Source: Eublepharis macularius
Lineage: Eukaryota; Chordata; Lepidosauria; Squamata; Eublepharidae
Length of the DNA stretch: 64,000 nucleotides
Direction: 5' to 3'
NCBI RefSeq assembly: GCF_028583425.1
Contig: NC_072791.1
Location: forward strand, 31,069,368-31,133,367
Shown: in pieces, positions 12,746 to 24,838 of the stretch
Position numbering within the stretch: the first letter of the stretch is position 1
Layout: each line of letters begins with the position of its first letter
Position numbers and translations under genes: made by a program
The notes under the pieces: generated by a model
The model's input: the letters and a program-made list of their open reading frames with translations, nothing else
What the model was told of the DNA's origin: nothing
Database searches by the model: none

Positions 12746-13079
12746 AAACAAACAGAACATGTTGGGCTGGTCCTGTATCCACTGTCCCAGCTTCTCCAAG
12801 GCCACAGGCCCTTTGGGTTACCCTTCAGCTTACATCCAAGACCATGCACCAGGTTTATACCTGAGAAAGGAAGAGCAAGCAAAATCAACATTTAGACATT
12901 GCCACTGGCAGCAGGATCCTCCCAGTCCTCTGAGCCTGCCCTCCCTTTCTTTTTGTCCTGAACCAGCTTCATTGGGCCAAATGCTGCTCATACTTCTTTA
13001 GTATCTGCTTTACACATATTCTAGTAATTGCCCTGTGTATGAGAGAAGATGTCATTTGGCTGGCCACTTTCGGCAACAC

Positions 13080-13570
13080 TTTAGTCCTTAACCTTTAACC
13101 CACTACCACCTGTGTATAGAAAATTATCACCAAATGTCCCCTCAAAATACCAAGGAAAATAGGATGTAAGAATAGCGTTTTAGTCCAAGTAACTTTATAA
13201 GGTTTTTGAAATACATATGTAAATATAGTACATAATTGCTCAGACGTTCATTCAATGAAACTTTTGTGCCAGATGGCTATCAGCCTGTTCTCGTTAAGGT
13301 AGATTCATGATTGCTGTATGCCAGTTTTTAAGGACCTAAGAACGAAATGTAGGATGTGGAATTTTATCCTCAGGGCAGAGTAAGCTGTACAAAACAACTC
13401 TCCTCCATGACCTGTTTGAAGCCATTACAACTGAGGAGATGGGGGTGTCTAAAATCCTGAATGCCCACTTTTGCCTCCTGAGTTCAGAATGCCCCCCCCC
13501 CCATGTTTTGTAGATCACCACCTTGGGGTCCTATCACCCCTGTTAAAAATCACTGGACTAGTTGAAGCCA
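13080..13570 (+). repeat. Old repeat, copy 1
   Basis: Shares an ordered series of blocks with 15,180-15,540: a CATTACCA/CACTACCA start, TTTTTAAGGACCTA, GGAATTTTATCCTCAGGGCA, TACAAAACAACTCTCCTCCA, TCTAAAATCCTGAATGCCC and AAAAATCACTGG. The two copies are clearly homologous but diverged. Family not recognised. Confidence 0.6.
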
Positions 13571-14446
13571 TCTAGATACATTCAACTTCATATATTAACC
13601 AAAAATCTTTGTTGCTGATTCAGCTGTAAGATGTCTGAAATTTTTCTTGTCTGTTTTGCAGCCTTAAGGCGGGAATCTCAACTCATTAGGCCTCACCCAC
13701 GCCATAGATAATTCACCACCCCTTCAAATTAACCTCTATCAGGAAATGAAGCAGAAAAGGCTGTGCCTGACCTGTATCATGCTGTGCTTCTAACCAAGGC
13801 AAGGCTTCTTGTAACGACGATGCTTCCTGTTGACCTGATCTACAACAAGGGTCAACTGGCATCCTTTGTGCTCAGTTGCCTGATATGGGGAAAGGGTACC
13901 GGGTCTGCACATATATATTCAGGGCCTACCTACACAAGACATTGTCCTCATGTGAGCTCCATGTTGTCCTGCCAACCTGAGGTTTGGTGAGAGTTCCATG
14001 CTCAAAGCTTAATTCCCAGGTATGCAGGCATCCAATTTGGATTGGGACGGTGGCAGCTGAGAAGCACAGGCTTAAGCCTTCCTTCCGTACTGTTTTCCTC
14101 ACCCAAAATGGCCCCGGGGTGCTGTCTGTCCTGTTAAAGAATCTTGTATGTTCTGATGGGCTACATGTAACTTTCCCCAACTGCTGGCTTTCAGGACTGT
14201 GAACAGGAATCTGTTTCTATAGCTCAGCAGTTATGTGCAGTTTGAGAGTGTTGCAAGAATGTGTTGGTGTATAAAGCATCCTTCTTTGTTGCAGGGATCA
14301 AACTTGATGGTTTTCTGATGATTCTGAACCAGTTCCTGACATTCCCTTGCACCTTCCAATTTTCCCATTACACTTCAGTGTATCCCAGATGTCCATTCAT
14401 ACATCGATACTGTGCTATTATAATAATGTGGATTTTCAGTTTGATA

Positions 14447-14530
14447 GCCAGTTTGGGGTAATGATTAAGAGCAGCAGGACTCTAATCTGTAGAATCGGGT
14501 TTGATTCCTCACTCCTCCACTTTGTGGAGA
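14447..14530 (+). mobile_element. tRNA-type SINE, head only
   Basis: AGCCAGTTTGGGGTAATGAT (box-A region) and CGGGTTTGATTCCTCACTCC (box-B region) match the head of the full SINE at 56,980-57,226. The copy stops after about 80 bp. Confidence 0.7.
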
Positions 14531-14801
14531 AGAACATATCTTTGTGGAAACTTGAACTTGTGCACAATTCAGTTGCTGAGAACAAATATGTCTGGCAAAA
14601 AAAAAGGCATGTACTACTAACTACTTGCATATCTATATTCACGACTCCCTCTAGTGGCTAATCCTTGTAATGCTCCGTCATTTTTCACCTTCTAACCCAG
14701 GAATAACATTTGATAGTGCTATACAAAGTTGTTCCAGCCATGGAGTTAATGACCAGAAGAAACTTTGTAGAGTAAACAGTTCAAACTCACAAATACACAG
14801 A

Positions 14802-15031
14802 GCCAGTGTTGTGTAGTGGTTAGAATATTAGACTAGGGTTTAGGAAACCCCGGGTCACATCTGCACTGCCATAAGGTTTGCCTGGTGACTCTAGACTGGG
14901 TCACTCTCGTTCTCTCACTTATATCATAAGGTTGTTGTGAGGATAAAATGGAGGAGAAAGAACAATGTAACATGCTTTGGGTCCCCACTGGGAAGAAAGG
15001 AGGGGTATAAATGAAATAAATACGTAAATTA
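14802..15031 (+). mobile_element. MIR/CORE-type tRNA SINE, full length
   Basis: AGCCAGTGTTGTGTAGTGGT head, degenerate box B near 14,850, the CORE-type block AAGGTTGTTGTGAGGATAAA, the tail GGGTCCCCACTGGGAAGAAA and a TATAAATGAAATAAATA 3' end. Confidence 0.8.
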
Positions 15032-15179
15032 CTTGGAAGAAGGAATGGATAAAGGTTCATAATCACCAAAAACAATTTAGAAAAATTTCTTAACATAATT
15101 TAGAGTGACTTTCATAGTGTTGACCTCTTTACTGCCTCTGAATATGGTGACACCTTTAGCCATCTGTCCATTGTGAATT

Positions 15180-15540
15180 TGTCTAAGCCAGTAGTTCTGA
15201 ACTTTTAATCCATTACCATCTACCAAGTATGCAACATTATCTTCAAATGATTCCCAAGTCACAAGTAAAAAATGGGATATTTGATTCCTGTTTTCTGTAT
15301 TCCACTTTTTTTAAAGACCTAGCAGAGAAATCCAGAATCTGGGATTTTATCCTGAGGGCAGGATGAGCAGTATAAAACAACTGTCCTCCACTGGTTGTCA
15401 GAAGCCGTTGCAAGTGAGAAGAAGGTGCTGCCTAAAATCTCAAATGCCCTTGTTTGTCCCCAAAGATTACCTCCACTTCATGGCCCTCATTAGGAATCAC
15501 TGGTTGAAGCCCCTTTTAAAGCCATCTCCAGCATAGCCAT
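15180..15540 (+). repeat. Old repeat, copy 2
   Basis: Diverged copy of 13,080-13,570 in the same orientation, about 2.1 kb downstream. Shared blocks include GGGATTTTATCCTGAGGGCA, TATAAAACAACTGTCCTCCA and GGAATCACTGGTTGAAGCC. Confidence 0.6.
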
Positions 15541-17395
15541 CTGGTTATTCATCTATGCATCCATCACCCACTTCTTGTTGCAGTGAATTTTGTAAATTAA
15601 TTATTTCTTTTGTCTACCTTGAGTCTATTGCCAGTCAGTTTCATCAGGTGACCCAAAGTTTCAGTATTTTGGGATAGGTAGACAAAGTTATTTCTGTCCT
15701 CCTCTTCAAGCCATGCATATTTTTATGTGTTGTGTCCACCTTAGAAACACCTTGTGGCCAAAAGTCACCCACTGAAATTTATGGATGAGCAGGACTTTGA
15801 ACTTGAGACTCCCCAATCTGTTACCCAAACAGTCCCCAGGGCCGTATTATTCATAAGGCTGAATAGGCTGAAGCCTAGGGGCACTGCAGGGACTAGGGAC
15901 CATTAGTTTTTTTTTTTTTGCTGAGGTACACCCCTACATAAATTACAATTAATTGATTCTCTTATATAATCTTTGTTAATGAGATCATTAACTGCTTGCA
16001 TATTGAAGTGAAACAAATTGTCTCTTATATTAAAACAATTATCCATAAATTATATATTTTAATAAAAAATTTATTCACTTCAAAATATTACAGTAGTGAA
16101 CAATTATTCCCCTACAATGTGCTTTCCTGAAGAGTTCTACTCACCCAATAAAAATATTTTTAAAATTGTGAATAGAATTCTTTAGGAGACCCTCAAAATG
16201 GATATAGGGCTATGTACTGCAGTCTAACACCTACCATACCAGGGTCAGGCTATCATTTGTAGTGGGGACGGAAGTGCTAGACGGGACCCGAAATACCTGA
16301 AAGCCTAGAGGCCCAGCCATGTGCCTGACATGCCACAGTGTCCCAACACTTATACAGTCCACACACACGATCTGGGCTAAATTAGAATAATTTCTGTTGT
16401 ATACATGAGTTCCAGTTTTGACACAGCAATTCCCAGACTGGTAACAGAAGGAAAACAAAGCACTTAACCAGCCAGTAAGTTTATTGTCCTAACAAGATAC
16501 AGATTAGGAACAGGTATGAAAATTGAGAAAGGAGCCAGTTGTACTATAGAAAGCAAATAAAAACACTTTACCTAATCTTATTTACCTAATCTATTTATTG
16601 TTATTTTAAGTTCCCAATTTATCTTTAGGATCTAAATTATGTTCTTCTGGTTTGGCTAGTCTGGAGCAAACCAGCCCAGAGAGAAGATAGGTGACGGCTT
16701 CCCAGAAGGGGCAGTAGGATAAACAGAAATGAAGTTTAGGATAATGAGAAGGGAGTCCCTATCCAGGGTACAATGGGATGGAGCCAACCGTAGTAGGACA
16801 AAACAGTCTGCAATGGCAAATGGGAGACCTAAGAGAGAAGGAATGGAAAAGTAATTGTACTGCACATGTCTTGAAGAGGAATGGTCCAATGCTGCAGTGT
16901 TCATTGTCGTACTGGCTAAGTGCTGTAATAATAAAGTGTTCATTGTGACTGGAAGATGGTTTTCGATAGAAACTATCTATCAAGAATGGTGGGCTCTGGG
17001 AGTCTGTCTTATGCACCTGAGTTTACTTGAGTGCCAATGGGGAAGAGTTGCTATTAGTCCCATATCAGGGTCTCTTCTAGTGTCGAATCTGATACTTTAC
17101 TGATATGCACTGAAAGGTTTGGGACATGATATAGAAGGAGAAGGAGTACTAAAATATGCATGATAAATGCACCTTGGAGAGTGTTAAGATTGATATGATA
17201 CTGATGGTACTAGACATATGACCAAATGGTCCTAGATTGTCTACAGAGTTTCAAGAACTGTATTTGTAAAGGAAATGTAAATACCTTTTTGATCTTGCAA
17301 AACCAGTGTCATGTATTAGGGCCAAGATGTGAACGACCTTGTAAGATTCAAAGGGAGCTTTGAGCAATACATCTCTGATATATGTTTTTATTTAA
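15541..17395. other. Intergenic DNA, no gene seen
   Basis: AT-rich, especially 15,930-16,110. At 15,838 a sequence starting CAGGGCCGTATTATTCAT resembles one end of a hAT MITE, but I found no matching right end. No gene. Confidence 0.5.
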
Positions 17396-17632
17396 TTTTT
17401 TAAAAATTATTTTATTTATACCATTCCTTTTCTCCCCAATGGGAAGCCAAAGCAGTTTACATCATTCTTCTATCCTTCTGTTTATCCTCACAACAACCCT
17501 GTGAGGTAGGTTAGGCTGAGAGAGTGCAACTGGCCTAAAGTCACTCAGTAACCGTCCATGGCAGAATGGGATTTGAATTTGGGTCTCCTAGATGCTAGAC
17601 CAACACTATAACCACTACAGAATACTGGCTGT
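17396..17632 (-). mobile_element. MIR/CORE-type tRNA SINE, full length
   Basis: Reverse-strand copy with TTATTTATACCATTCCTTTT tail, CTCACAACAACCCTGTGAGG core block, a box-B remnant (TTTGAATTTGGGTCTCC) and a tRNA-like head near 17,610-17,632. Confidence 0.8.
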
Positions 17633-17911
17633 CATATCTGGGCTGTTATGCTGTTCCCATGAAGAGAAGAATGTCTTTGATCTATTCTGTGCTTTGATCA
17701 AGAGCATATATTTCAGTGGGAACATAGAAAGTATACATTTCTGCCATTCTGAGGTCAAGCATTCTTGGGTCACTCCTGATAATTTAAAGTCCAGAGACCT
17801 AGTACAGGATGCTGCCTCCATGCCTTTGGTTTTGTAAAGGCCACAAAATCCTTTTTGTGGTATATTAATGGATACTGATATTAACAAAGGCCCTTAGGGC
17901 TAGGTAATGAC

Positions 17912-18668
17912 TAGACATGGGCACGAACCGTATTATGAACCAAAAAACCCCACGAACCGCCTGACCGTCTGTTCGCTATCCGGCAGTTTGTGAGGGTCCA
18001 TGGCCAATGAACCAGCGTTGGTTGGAAGCCTGGTTCGTTGCATTCGCCTGTGGTTCGTGAAGCCAGACAGTCAGGCACCATCAATCAATTCCCTTGGAAA
18101 CGGAGTTTGGGGAATGCCTGAACTCTGTCTGCACTCCTGTCCCCTGGAAACCTGAATCGAAGCCCAGCTTACCTTGATCGGCAGGTCTTCCTTCCAACCA
18201 TGGAGCTGCAAATTGGTTACAATTGGTTACATGGGAGAGGACACCCGGGGGGAGGGAGGGGAAGGGGGTGTTCTGTAGCCATGGGCACTCCAATCTCATC
18301 CCTGCAAACCCTGATAGGCAGTTCTGACGGCCAACCCCTTGTACACTGGGTCAATGTGAACTGGTGGCTCTAATTGTATCGAGTGAGAGTTTCCTAGGGG
18401 CCTCGGATCGGAGAGGGTATAACTCCAAGATCCTTATTGCAATCTTGACCAAACTTGGGTGCTGGCTGGAGGAGAGCCTGCTAAACACTCCCTGTGAATA
18501 TAGGCTCTCTAAGTGCAACGGGGGCTGTTCCGACGCCCACGAAGCACGAAACGCGAACCGGTTCGGAAACAGGAAATGTTTGTTACGGTTCGTTTGTTCA
18601 GGTTCATCGGTGGCACCCAACCACGAACCACAGGTTCGTTAATTTTTTTGGGTTCGTGCCCATGTCTA
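17912..18668. mobile_element. hAT-type MITE, TAG-ended, 757 bp
   Basis: Perfect 8-bp target duplication GTAATGAC at 17,904-17,911 and 18,669-18,676. Perfect 18-bp terminal inverted repeat TAGACATGGGCACGAACC. ACGAACC/GGTTCGT motifs repeat just inside both ends, a pattern typical of hAT transposase binding regions. The interior is non-coding. The perfect TIRs and duplication suggest a fairly recent insertion. Confidence 0.93.
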
Positions 18669-18676
18669 GTAATGAC

Positions 18677-19198
18677 TAGAATACAATATACACTCCACCA
18701 CATTTATCAGTATGCTCATTTATGACAAAAAGGAGCACGTCTTTTTCACTGCATAATAAACTTAGAAATTCAGTAACCACCAGATGTGGTTTTAATGCAG
18801 GACTAAACGAACCTGTGACATGATTACTACATAGAAATCTCTGGTTCAGATGAAGCTTTGAGACCCACTGTCCCCGAATGCATACAATATGCATACAATA
18901 ATATTGTGTAAACTGGTTTCTAGAGACCCTCAGTCTAGCATCCACCTTAAGAATGAGAGATATTTTCTTTCTCAAAAAAGTGTGCGTGTGTGTTCTCTCC
19001 TCTGTCTGGTATAGTTCTATTTAGCTTGAAAATCTGCATGCTGAGAAAGTGGCTGAGCAAAAACAATATTACCTTCCATATTTTTCATACTGCTGATTCT
19101 TTGACCATCTGATGATACACCACTAGAGTGCACTATAAGAACCATATTGAGTCAGTTTGTACTACATGACATTTATGTGGGCAACCTCCTTTTCAATG
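18677..19198. other. Intergenic DNA, no gene seen
   Basis: Unique sequence, no repeat or gene recognised. Confidence 0.5.
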
Positions 19199-19199
19199 T

Positions 19200-19318
19200 A
19201 TCTATTTATCTATCTATTTAATTTTATCTCTTCTGCTGAGAAGCTCAGAACTGCATTCATGGTTCTCTTTTCATTGATCCTCACAACAACCATGTGAAAC
19301 AGGTGAGGCTGAGAGCCA
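19200..19318 (-). mobile_element. MIR/CORE-type SINE, interrupted 3' half
   Basis: A TATCTATTTATCTATC tail is followed by CTCACAACAACCATGTGAAA and GTGAGGCTGAGAG, after which the foldback element at about 19,309-19,518 breaks the copy. Confidence 0.6.
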
Positions 19319-19518
19319 AGCTATAAGTGATGCCTGACACAGGTTGGACACTTGTAAGCTTCCCTCCAGTTTTGATGGGAAATGTAGGCATCCTGGTCTT
19401 GCAGCTGTAATGGAGAGCCAAGCTGTAAAACCAGGATGCCTACATTTCCCATCAAAACTTGAGGTAAACTGACTAGAGTCCAACCTGTGTAAGGCGTCAC
19501 TTGTAGCTTGGCTCTGAG
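19309..19518. mobile_element. Foldback MITE inserted in a SINE
   Basis: The ends are inverted copies: GAGCCAAGCTATAAGTGA on the left, GAGCCAAGCTACAAGTGA when the right end is read inward. A long inner inverted repeat is centred near 19,405, with arms carrying GATGGGAAATGTAGGCATCC and its complement. The neighbouring CTGAG runs make the exact target duplication ambiguous. Non-coding; a hAT-like MITE is my best guess. Confidence 0.7.
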
Positions 19519-20043
19519 AGAGAGTGGCTTCTGTTAACAGCATCCTTAGAGATAGAACCAGCTCTGTTGATCCAAGCAATGCTCACCCATAGCTATGCCT
19601 AACTGCAATCCCTGCTTTGACAGCTACCATACAACAAATTAAAAGGTATGATCTGATTTATAATCAGGTTGTGACTATCGCCAAGTTAAATCTTACTTCT
19701 ACTCCTGTGGTTGTCATCTCTTTATAGTACTCCTAGGCTGCCCCAGATAGGTTTTATGCCTATGTGGTTTGGGCAGATAAATGGTCACAGTGCAGTTATA
19801 TACATTGCCAGCATGGTACATAACTACACAGTCCTTCCTAACCAGGAAAGCAAAAACATATAATCTGTTGCATTGTGGGAGCACCCATAAAGTGCCCAAC
19901 TGCATAGATGAATTTCATGGGTTTCCTGGTGTTCTGTGAGTGAAGAAGCATATACAATGAATCACTCTTTCCACATTTCAGTTGGAGAAGAGAGTGACAT
20001 TCCAATTCAATGTACACTTTGGGCATTGCTACACTACAAACAT

Positions 20044-20103
20044 GCCCTGACCTGGATAGTCCAGGTGAGCCTGATCTTCTCAGATCTCAGAAGCTAAACA
20101 GGG
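20044..20103 (+). mobile_element. 5S-rRNA-derived SINE, 5' part
   Basis: CCTGATCTTCTCAGATCTCA and GAAGCTAAACAGGG match the 5S rRNA internal region. The SINE resumes at 32,040. Its own 13-bp target duplication ACACTACAAACAT lies at 20,031-20,043 and 32,199-32,211, which shows that one SINE was split by the large DNA transposon. It is not a functional 5S gene. Confidence 0.9.
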
Positions 20104-20120
20104 GTTGAATCCACATTACC
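20104..20120. repeat. Left terminal inverted repeat of the Harbinger-type element
   Basis: Begins GTTGAATCCACATTACC. Related CACATTACCC and TTCACATT motifs recur inside both ends (for example 20,171-20,180), possible subterminal binding sites. Confidence 0.75.
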
Positions 20121-22500
20121 TCTTTTTTCCCGGTTGTTCTCCACATGAAATCCGCATTTCAGAGTGCCGGTCACATTACCCAATCCTCTACACGCATCTC
20201 TCTCGGATTTCCATCGAATTACTAGTAGCGGTTTTCTTGCGGGAGTTTCACGATGGACGTGAACGCTTGCGAGCGCAATTTTCGCGCTCCTTTTTTAAAC
20301 AGCCGTCAATCAAGTCTCCCCTTCCTTTCCTTGCGTTCCCATTGGCCGATTCCACCAGAGATGGCTCATGAGCGATTTCTCCTATATTTCCCCTTTATTT
20401 GCTTTCGTTGCTTGGTTCAGCAACATTCGATTTCTCAAAAGCCAAACTTTTTTCTCATTAACATCTTTTTAGTGGCCCAACCACCCGAATATCCTCTTCC
20501 CCCCCTCCTCTTTTAATTTTTTTTTTAAATTGATCTGTCATAGCGAAATTTCGTAGTGTGTTCCAGCGCAACAAAGATCACATTTAACTGCCGTCCTAAC
20601 GCCTCCTGCCTCGGCCCATGTATACAGTGCTCTAGAATGATACCACAAACAAGTTTTTAAAATCAGCTGTGTTTCTTGTTCCTTGAGAAATGTCTCTTTT
20701 AATTTTTTTGCCTTTTTTAAAACTTAAGTCATCGTGACGCAGTGACGATTGATCAAAATAAAAAGCTTTGGAAGTCCAACCCGGAATTATTTTGTTGGAA
20801 TGTTATTAAATCGTTTGGTCAGGGTGCGTCTCGTGGCTGGCGCCTGTCACGACCGAAGGTTGAGCACCACGGGGACACTTGGCTAGGGTGCCTTTTCTGG
20901 GCGCAATACTTTTTTTATTCCCACATAACAAAATATCGCTATTCCAAAGATTCATTAAAAAAAAAATTAGAAAAAAAAAGGATCAGAGAATCGAGGGAAG
21001 ATTTACGTGCCGCAGAGACAGAATAGGGATCAATTGTGTTCCTGGCAAAAATATTAGTAGATAAAGAAAGTTTGTCAATCTTGGATTAACGGGGGAAATG
21101 CTGTCCAAAAACATGCAGAAAACATTTTGAAAATCGAACACCTTTCTGTTGCTCTTAAAGAAACGCTTCTTATTTCTGGTGACCCAATTTTTTAGTTCCA
21201 CATTGACATCCATGAACTTAAAATACATTCCCTTGAAATCTTATCTGTATTTCCATTCCTGTTTTGCTGTAAAATTTGGTGTTATGCCTGGGGACACAAT
21301 GGAGAAAGCATTCTGAAGATACAGTGAATACAGACAGAATGCTAAATTTAAAGTTGTGATGTGGCGTTCTGTGGGTTCTTTGTGGTTCTTCGTGTTTGGA
21401 ACCCATCTCAAACCTGTGTGCCAACCAGGCTGGAGACTACGACGTTTGGCCCCCCAATTGGAGTGATGAATGGGAAACCTAGGATATCAGCAGAATCATT
21501 CTGGACATAATATTCAAAGTGTCGTTCGGCATCCTCCACTTTTAAACAGCTCCTTTTGTTCCACGCCAGTAAAAGAAAAAACACATCTGGATATCCAGCA
21601 CAGATAGGGGCCCGCCTGTAAATTCTGTTACTTGGCGTCACGTGTGGTTCATTTCCATCACACCCAATCGAAAACACTGGGGACTGATTGATTCAGCACT
21701 CCATTCAGAAAATCATGCATTCAATGCCAGTTTCACCCATTGATTTCATCTCCCACATTAATGGACTGTGCTTTTGAGAGGGAAGAACGGGTAACACCAG
21801 GAGCGGCACATTCCAGACGAATCAGAATTGGTATTTTTGTATTACGCTGTGCCAACAAATTTCAGCTTGATGTCTCCATGTGATGTGGTGGAACAACCAG
21901 TTTCTTGGGCCATTTAAAGTACAGGTCATATCACATTATTTCTCAACATCAGCAATTTAGAGCCCAATTATGCCATTGGGGTGATGCTCCTTAAATTGTC
22001 AGTGCTTCCCTCGTCTGGAAAACTGAGTCTGGTGACATGATGACAGGGGGGATGCTTGTGAGGTGCTTGTGGAACAGTGTAATCCACCATTTGCCACTTA
22101 TATACCATGTCCCAAAAAACCTACAATTGTGTCAAGTCAACTGTGGCAATCAGAATGTGACACATGAGACTAAACTTTGGCAGGTAAGGCTAATGAAGTT
22201 CGAGGTCACAATAAATACAAACACTTCACGTGTTTGCCGGGGATGCGGGAAATTAGAAAAAAGGGGGTGCAGAGAAAACCTATGATGATGTGGGACGTTG
22301 CACCAACAGGGGGTGGGCATTGATTGTTATTTGGGAAATCTAGTGGACAGTCCAGAAAGCCATTACACCTATCTTTTTGATGCATAGACATGGACCACGT
22401 ACAGAGAAAATATCACTGTGACATCATGGAAAATATTTTTTTAATTTAAGGAAAAAATTAAGCAAAAGAGAACCACAAAAAAAATTTTTTTTTTAAATGA
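20121..22500. other. Left arm of the Harbinger-type element, no gene recognised
   Basis: About 2.4 kb between the left end and the first gene. It holds a GC/CpG-containing, CCAAT-bearing stretch near 20,230-20,350 that resembles the promoter regions of the element, then AT-rich sequence. A 90-codon minus-strand frame at 21,408-21,677 and a 95-codon plus-strand frame at 20,742-21,026 show no domain I know and no convincing splice context. Confidence 0.5.
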
Positions 22501-22569
22501 ACAGCACAACAATAAACTGTGGGGGAAGGGGAAGAAAACTTGGGTAACTATATACAGTGGTGAGAACAA

Positions 22570-24239
22570 TCAGGGTGCATCCCCAGAGGCAGAGGGACGA
22601 TGTCTCCTTCTCTCACGGCGCTCCATCACATTGACTCGCCGCCCCAGGCGTGCTAGTCGGTCCTCCACGCTGCTCAACCTCTCTTGCACATTTGAGACTG
22701 AATTTGGGAAAGAAAAGTGTCTTTGAGAGACGGCACCCAAAAAAAGGGTGACAGCACCATTCAGAGCAAAAACTTACTGGATGATCCTAGCCTCTCCTCC
22801 ATCCTCTCCGTGGCCGTGAACAGATCTCCTATCCCTCTGCGTTGGGCTCTTCCTGGGGGAGCAGACCTTCTGCTGGTTGAGGGACCCTCCTCCGACCGTT
22901 CCAGTTGGCTTTCCTGTGCACTAGCTTCAGAAATGAAAGGAAGAAATCAAAATCTTGTAAAACGGTTTGGCCACAGCAGTCATAACATCCTGGCTGATCC
23001 ACTGTGGCATCAACCTCCAGATTCTCTGATTTCATTTCAATGATTACAGAAAAATGGGAACTCTGTTATAGCACCAGCAAATAAAACATCGGAAAGCATT
23101 AATTTTTTTTTCCTGCTGTTACAAAGGAGATAAAAAAAGGCTGGCAATTATTTTTTTTCACAGCACACTTTTGAAATCGTGGAAAAGCCTGGTGGGTGGT
23201 GATGCTCCGTGCTTGGGGCACCACTGTCATATACAACTTCCCCTCCATCCATGGAAGTGTGGAAGCGAATGTGGTCCCACTCATCCATGGACACATTCTA
23301 TGAAGGTTGATGGTCAAGTGCACGGTGTGGGAAAGCATCAGTTGCTGGTCTGCCTGATTTTAGGTGGGGAAGAATATATTAGGCAAATACATGCTTACCA
23401 GGGGGTGCCTGTTGTGATCCCTGTGCAGGGTCCTCAGAGGAAGCTTGCTCCCCAGCCACCTCAAGCGCCTCCTGCTCCTCGTCTGCTCTTGCCTCCCCCA
23501 CGGCAGCGGTGGGAGCTCTACCACGGAGAAGGGCTGCAAAGTGAAGAAGAAATGTTGGCACACTCCATCAAACCATTGCAATCGGAACATTCATGACAAA
23601 AAGGTGCAACAAAGATAACACCAGCAACTGTGCACCGTGATGAACACAGCGGCTCGACACATGCCACATCCCCAAACTTGGGGTCCCTCACGCCGAGCAG
23701 AAAAAAAAAAGGTTTCTTTGTAGGAGAAAAAAAAACCGCTATTGCAATAAAACGGCGTTGTGCGACGATTACGGGGGGGTGGGAATGGAATCTCAGCTCT
23801 CCCCCCACCATCTAACTTTTTGCCTAGTTTCTCCACATTGACGTGCACTTAACAGCGTTGTTAATTTAAAATTAAATGCTTTTAAGAGGTTCTTACCAGC
23901 ATGATGACGGGATTGCCAGCTTGGCCTTCCGGCGAGATCCCAGAGGTTCATCATGGACGCAAAGTACGGGGGCTTTCCACTCTGGCGAGGGATCCCCTGC
24001 CAGGCTTCCAGCGCCCCGTAGAAGTCCCCCTTCACCCTCTTGAACTTCGATCTGCACTGTTCGGGGGTCCTGCTGTGACCACGGGCACACATCTGCCTCG
24101 ACAGCTTGTGAAATATAAGCTTCGTGGGCAGATGTGTGCTCCTCATTACACGCGCCGCTTTTCCGGAGCGTGCAACGAGGTCCAGCAGGGTCTCCACCTC
24201 TTCATCCCGCCAGAAGACTCCTTTTGCCGCTGCTGCCAT
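22570..24239 (-). CDS. Myb/SANT-like DNA-binding protein A of the Harbinger-type element
   Basis: Four exons on the minus strand: 24,239-23,897, 23,533-23,399, 22,924-22,778 and 22,697-22,570, giving 250 codons plus TGA. Every intron begins GTAAG, ends AG and is in phase 1, and the frame stays open across all joins. Residues about 9-108 form a Myb/SANT (trihelix-type) domain with Trp10, the RTPEQCRSKFKRVKGDFYGA segment (57-76), Trp80, Trp100 and Trp108. Exon 2 is acidic. Exon 4 ends in a leucine-rich likely coiled coil (VQERLSSVEDRLARLG). In Harbinger elements a Myb-like partner binds transposon DNA and helps the transposase into the nucleus; I infer that role here. It lies head-to-head with gene B. 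The ATG at 24,239 is followed by G. Splicing is predicted, not observed. Confidence 0.85.
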
Positions 24240-24838
24240 ACTTGTTCCTAAACGAAATACCGAAAATGTGCTGTTACATAAATAAGCATGCCCTCATAAC
24301 GGCGCCATAAAGGCGCGGAAAAAAAGGCTGCTGATTGGACGCGCTTGAACAGGATGACCAATCGGTGTTGAGGATTTGATTTCGGCGCCAAATGCTGTTG
24401 AATGAACACTATGTTCTCCCACACTCATGGGAAGGCCCTTTCAGGCCAATAATTTTTATTTCTGCTACTTGAGTTCCAGTGAAGCATGAGAAAGCATTGT
24501 TAACAAGAACAGGGGTTGATTTCTTATCAACAAATTGGTTCACTTTTCACATCGCATTACAGTCCTTTTAACGAAACATCTTCCTGGCGTGCCAATGCAT
24601 CCGCGAAAATTCGTCATAGCGTTATTTTGTCACATTAAAATTAATTAGGCAAAGGAACGGGTGGTGGCTACAGCGCATGCGCAATTAACGGCTTGGATTT
24701 CCGGCGGGAGAACAGTGCTTGGTCGACGGATCACAGTGCAGTGGACTGCCCTCCATTTGCTTTCTTGCAGACGTGGGGAGAGAAGAGCGACCGACACTCT
24801 GATCTGCGGACACCATCATAAACAATTGTTTTTTGAAA
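24240..24838. promoter_or_regulatory. Likely bidirectional promoter between Myb genes A and B
   Basis: The 599 bp separating the two divergent start codons are CpG-bearing. They contain an inverted pair of CCAAT boxes (GATTGG at 24,333-24,338, CCAATC at 24,358-24,363) and an E2F-like palindrome TTCGGCGCCAAA (24,381-24,392). No TATA box is convincing. Both 5' untranslated regions must also fit here. Confidence 0.6.

Noticed and set aside
14447-14530. A tRNA gene
   Set aside because: Box A and B are present but no cloverleaf closes; it is a SINE head.
15838-16250. A hAT MITE starting CAGGGCCGTATTATTCAT
   Set aside because: No matching right end or target duplication found, so the boundary is unsupported.
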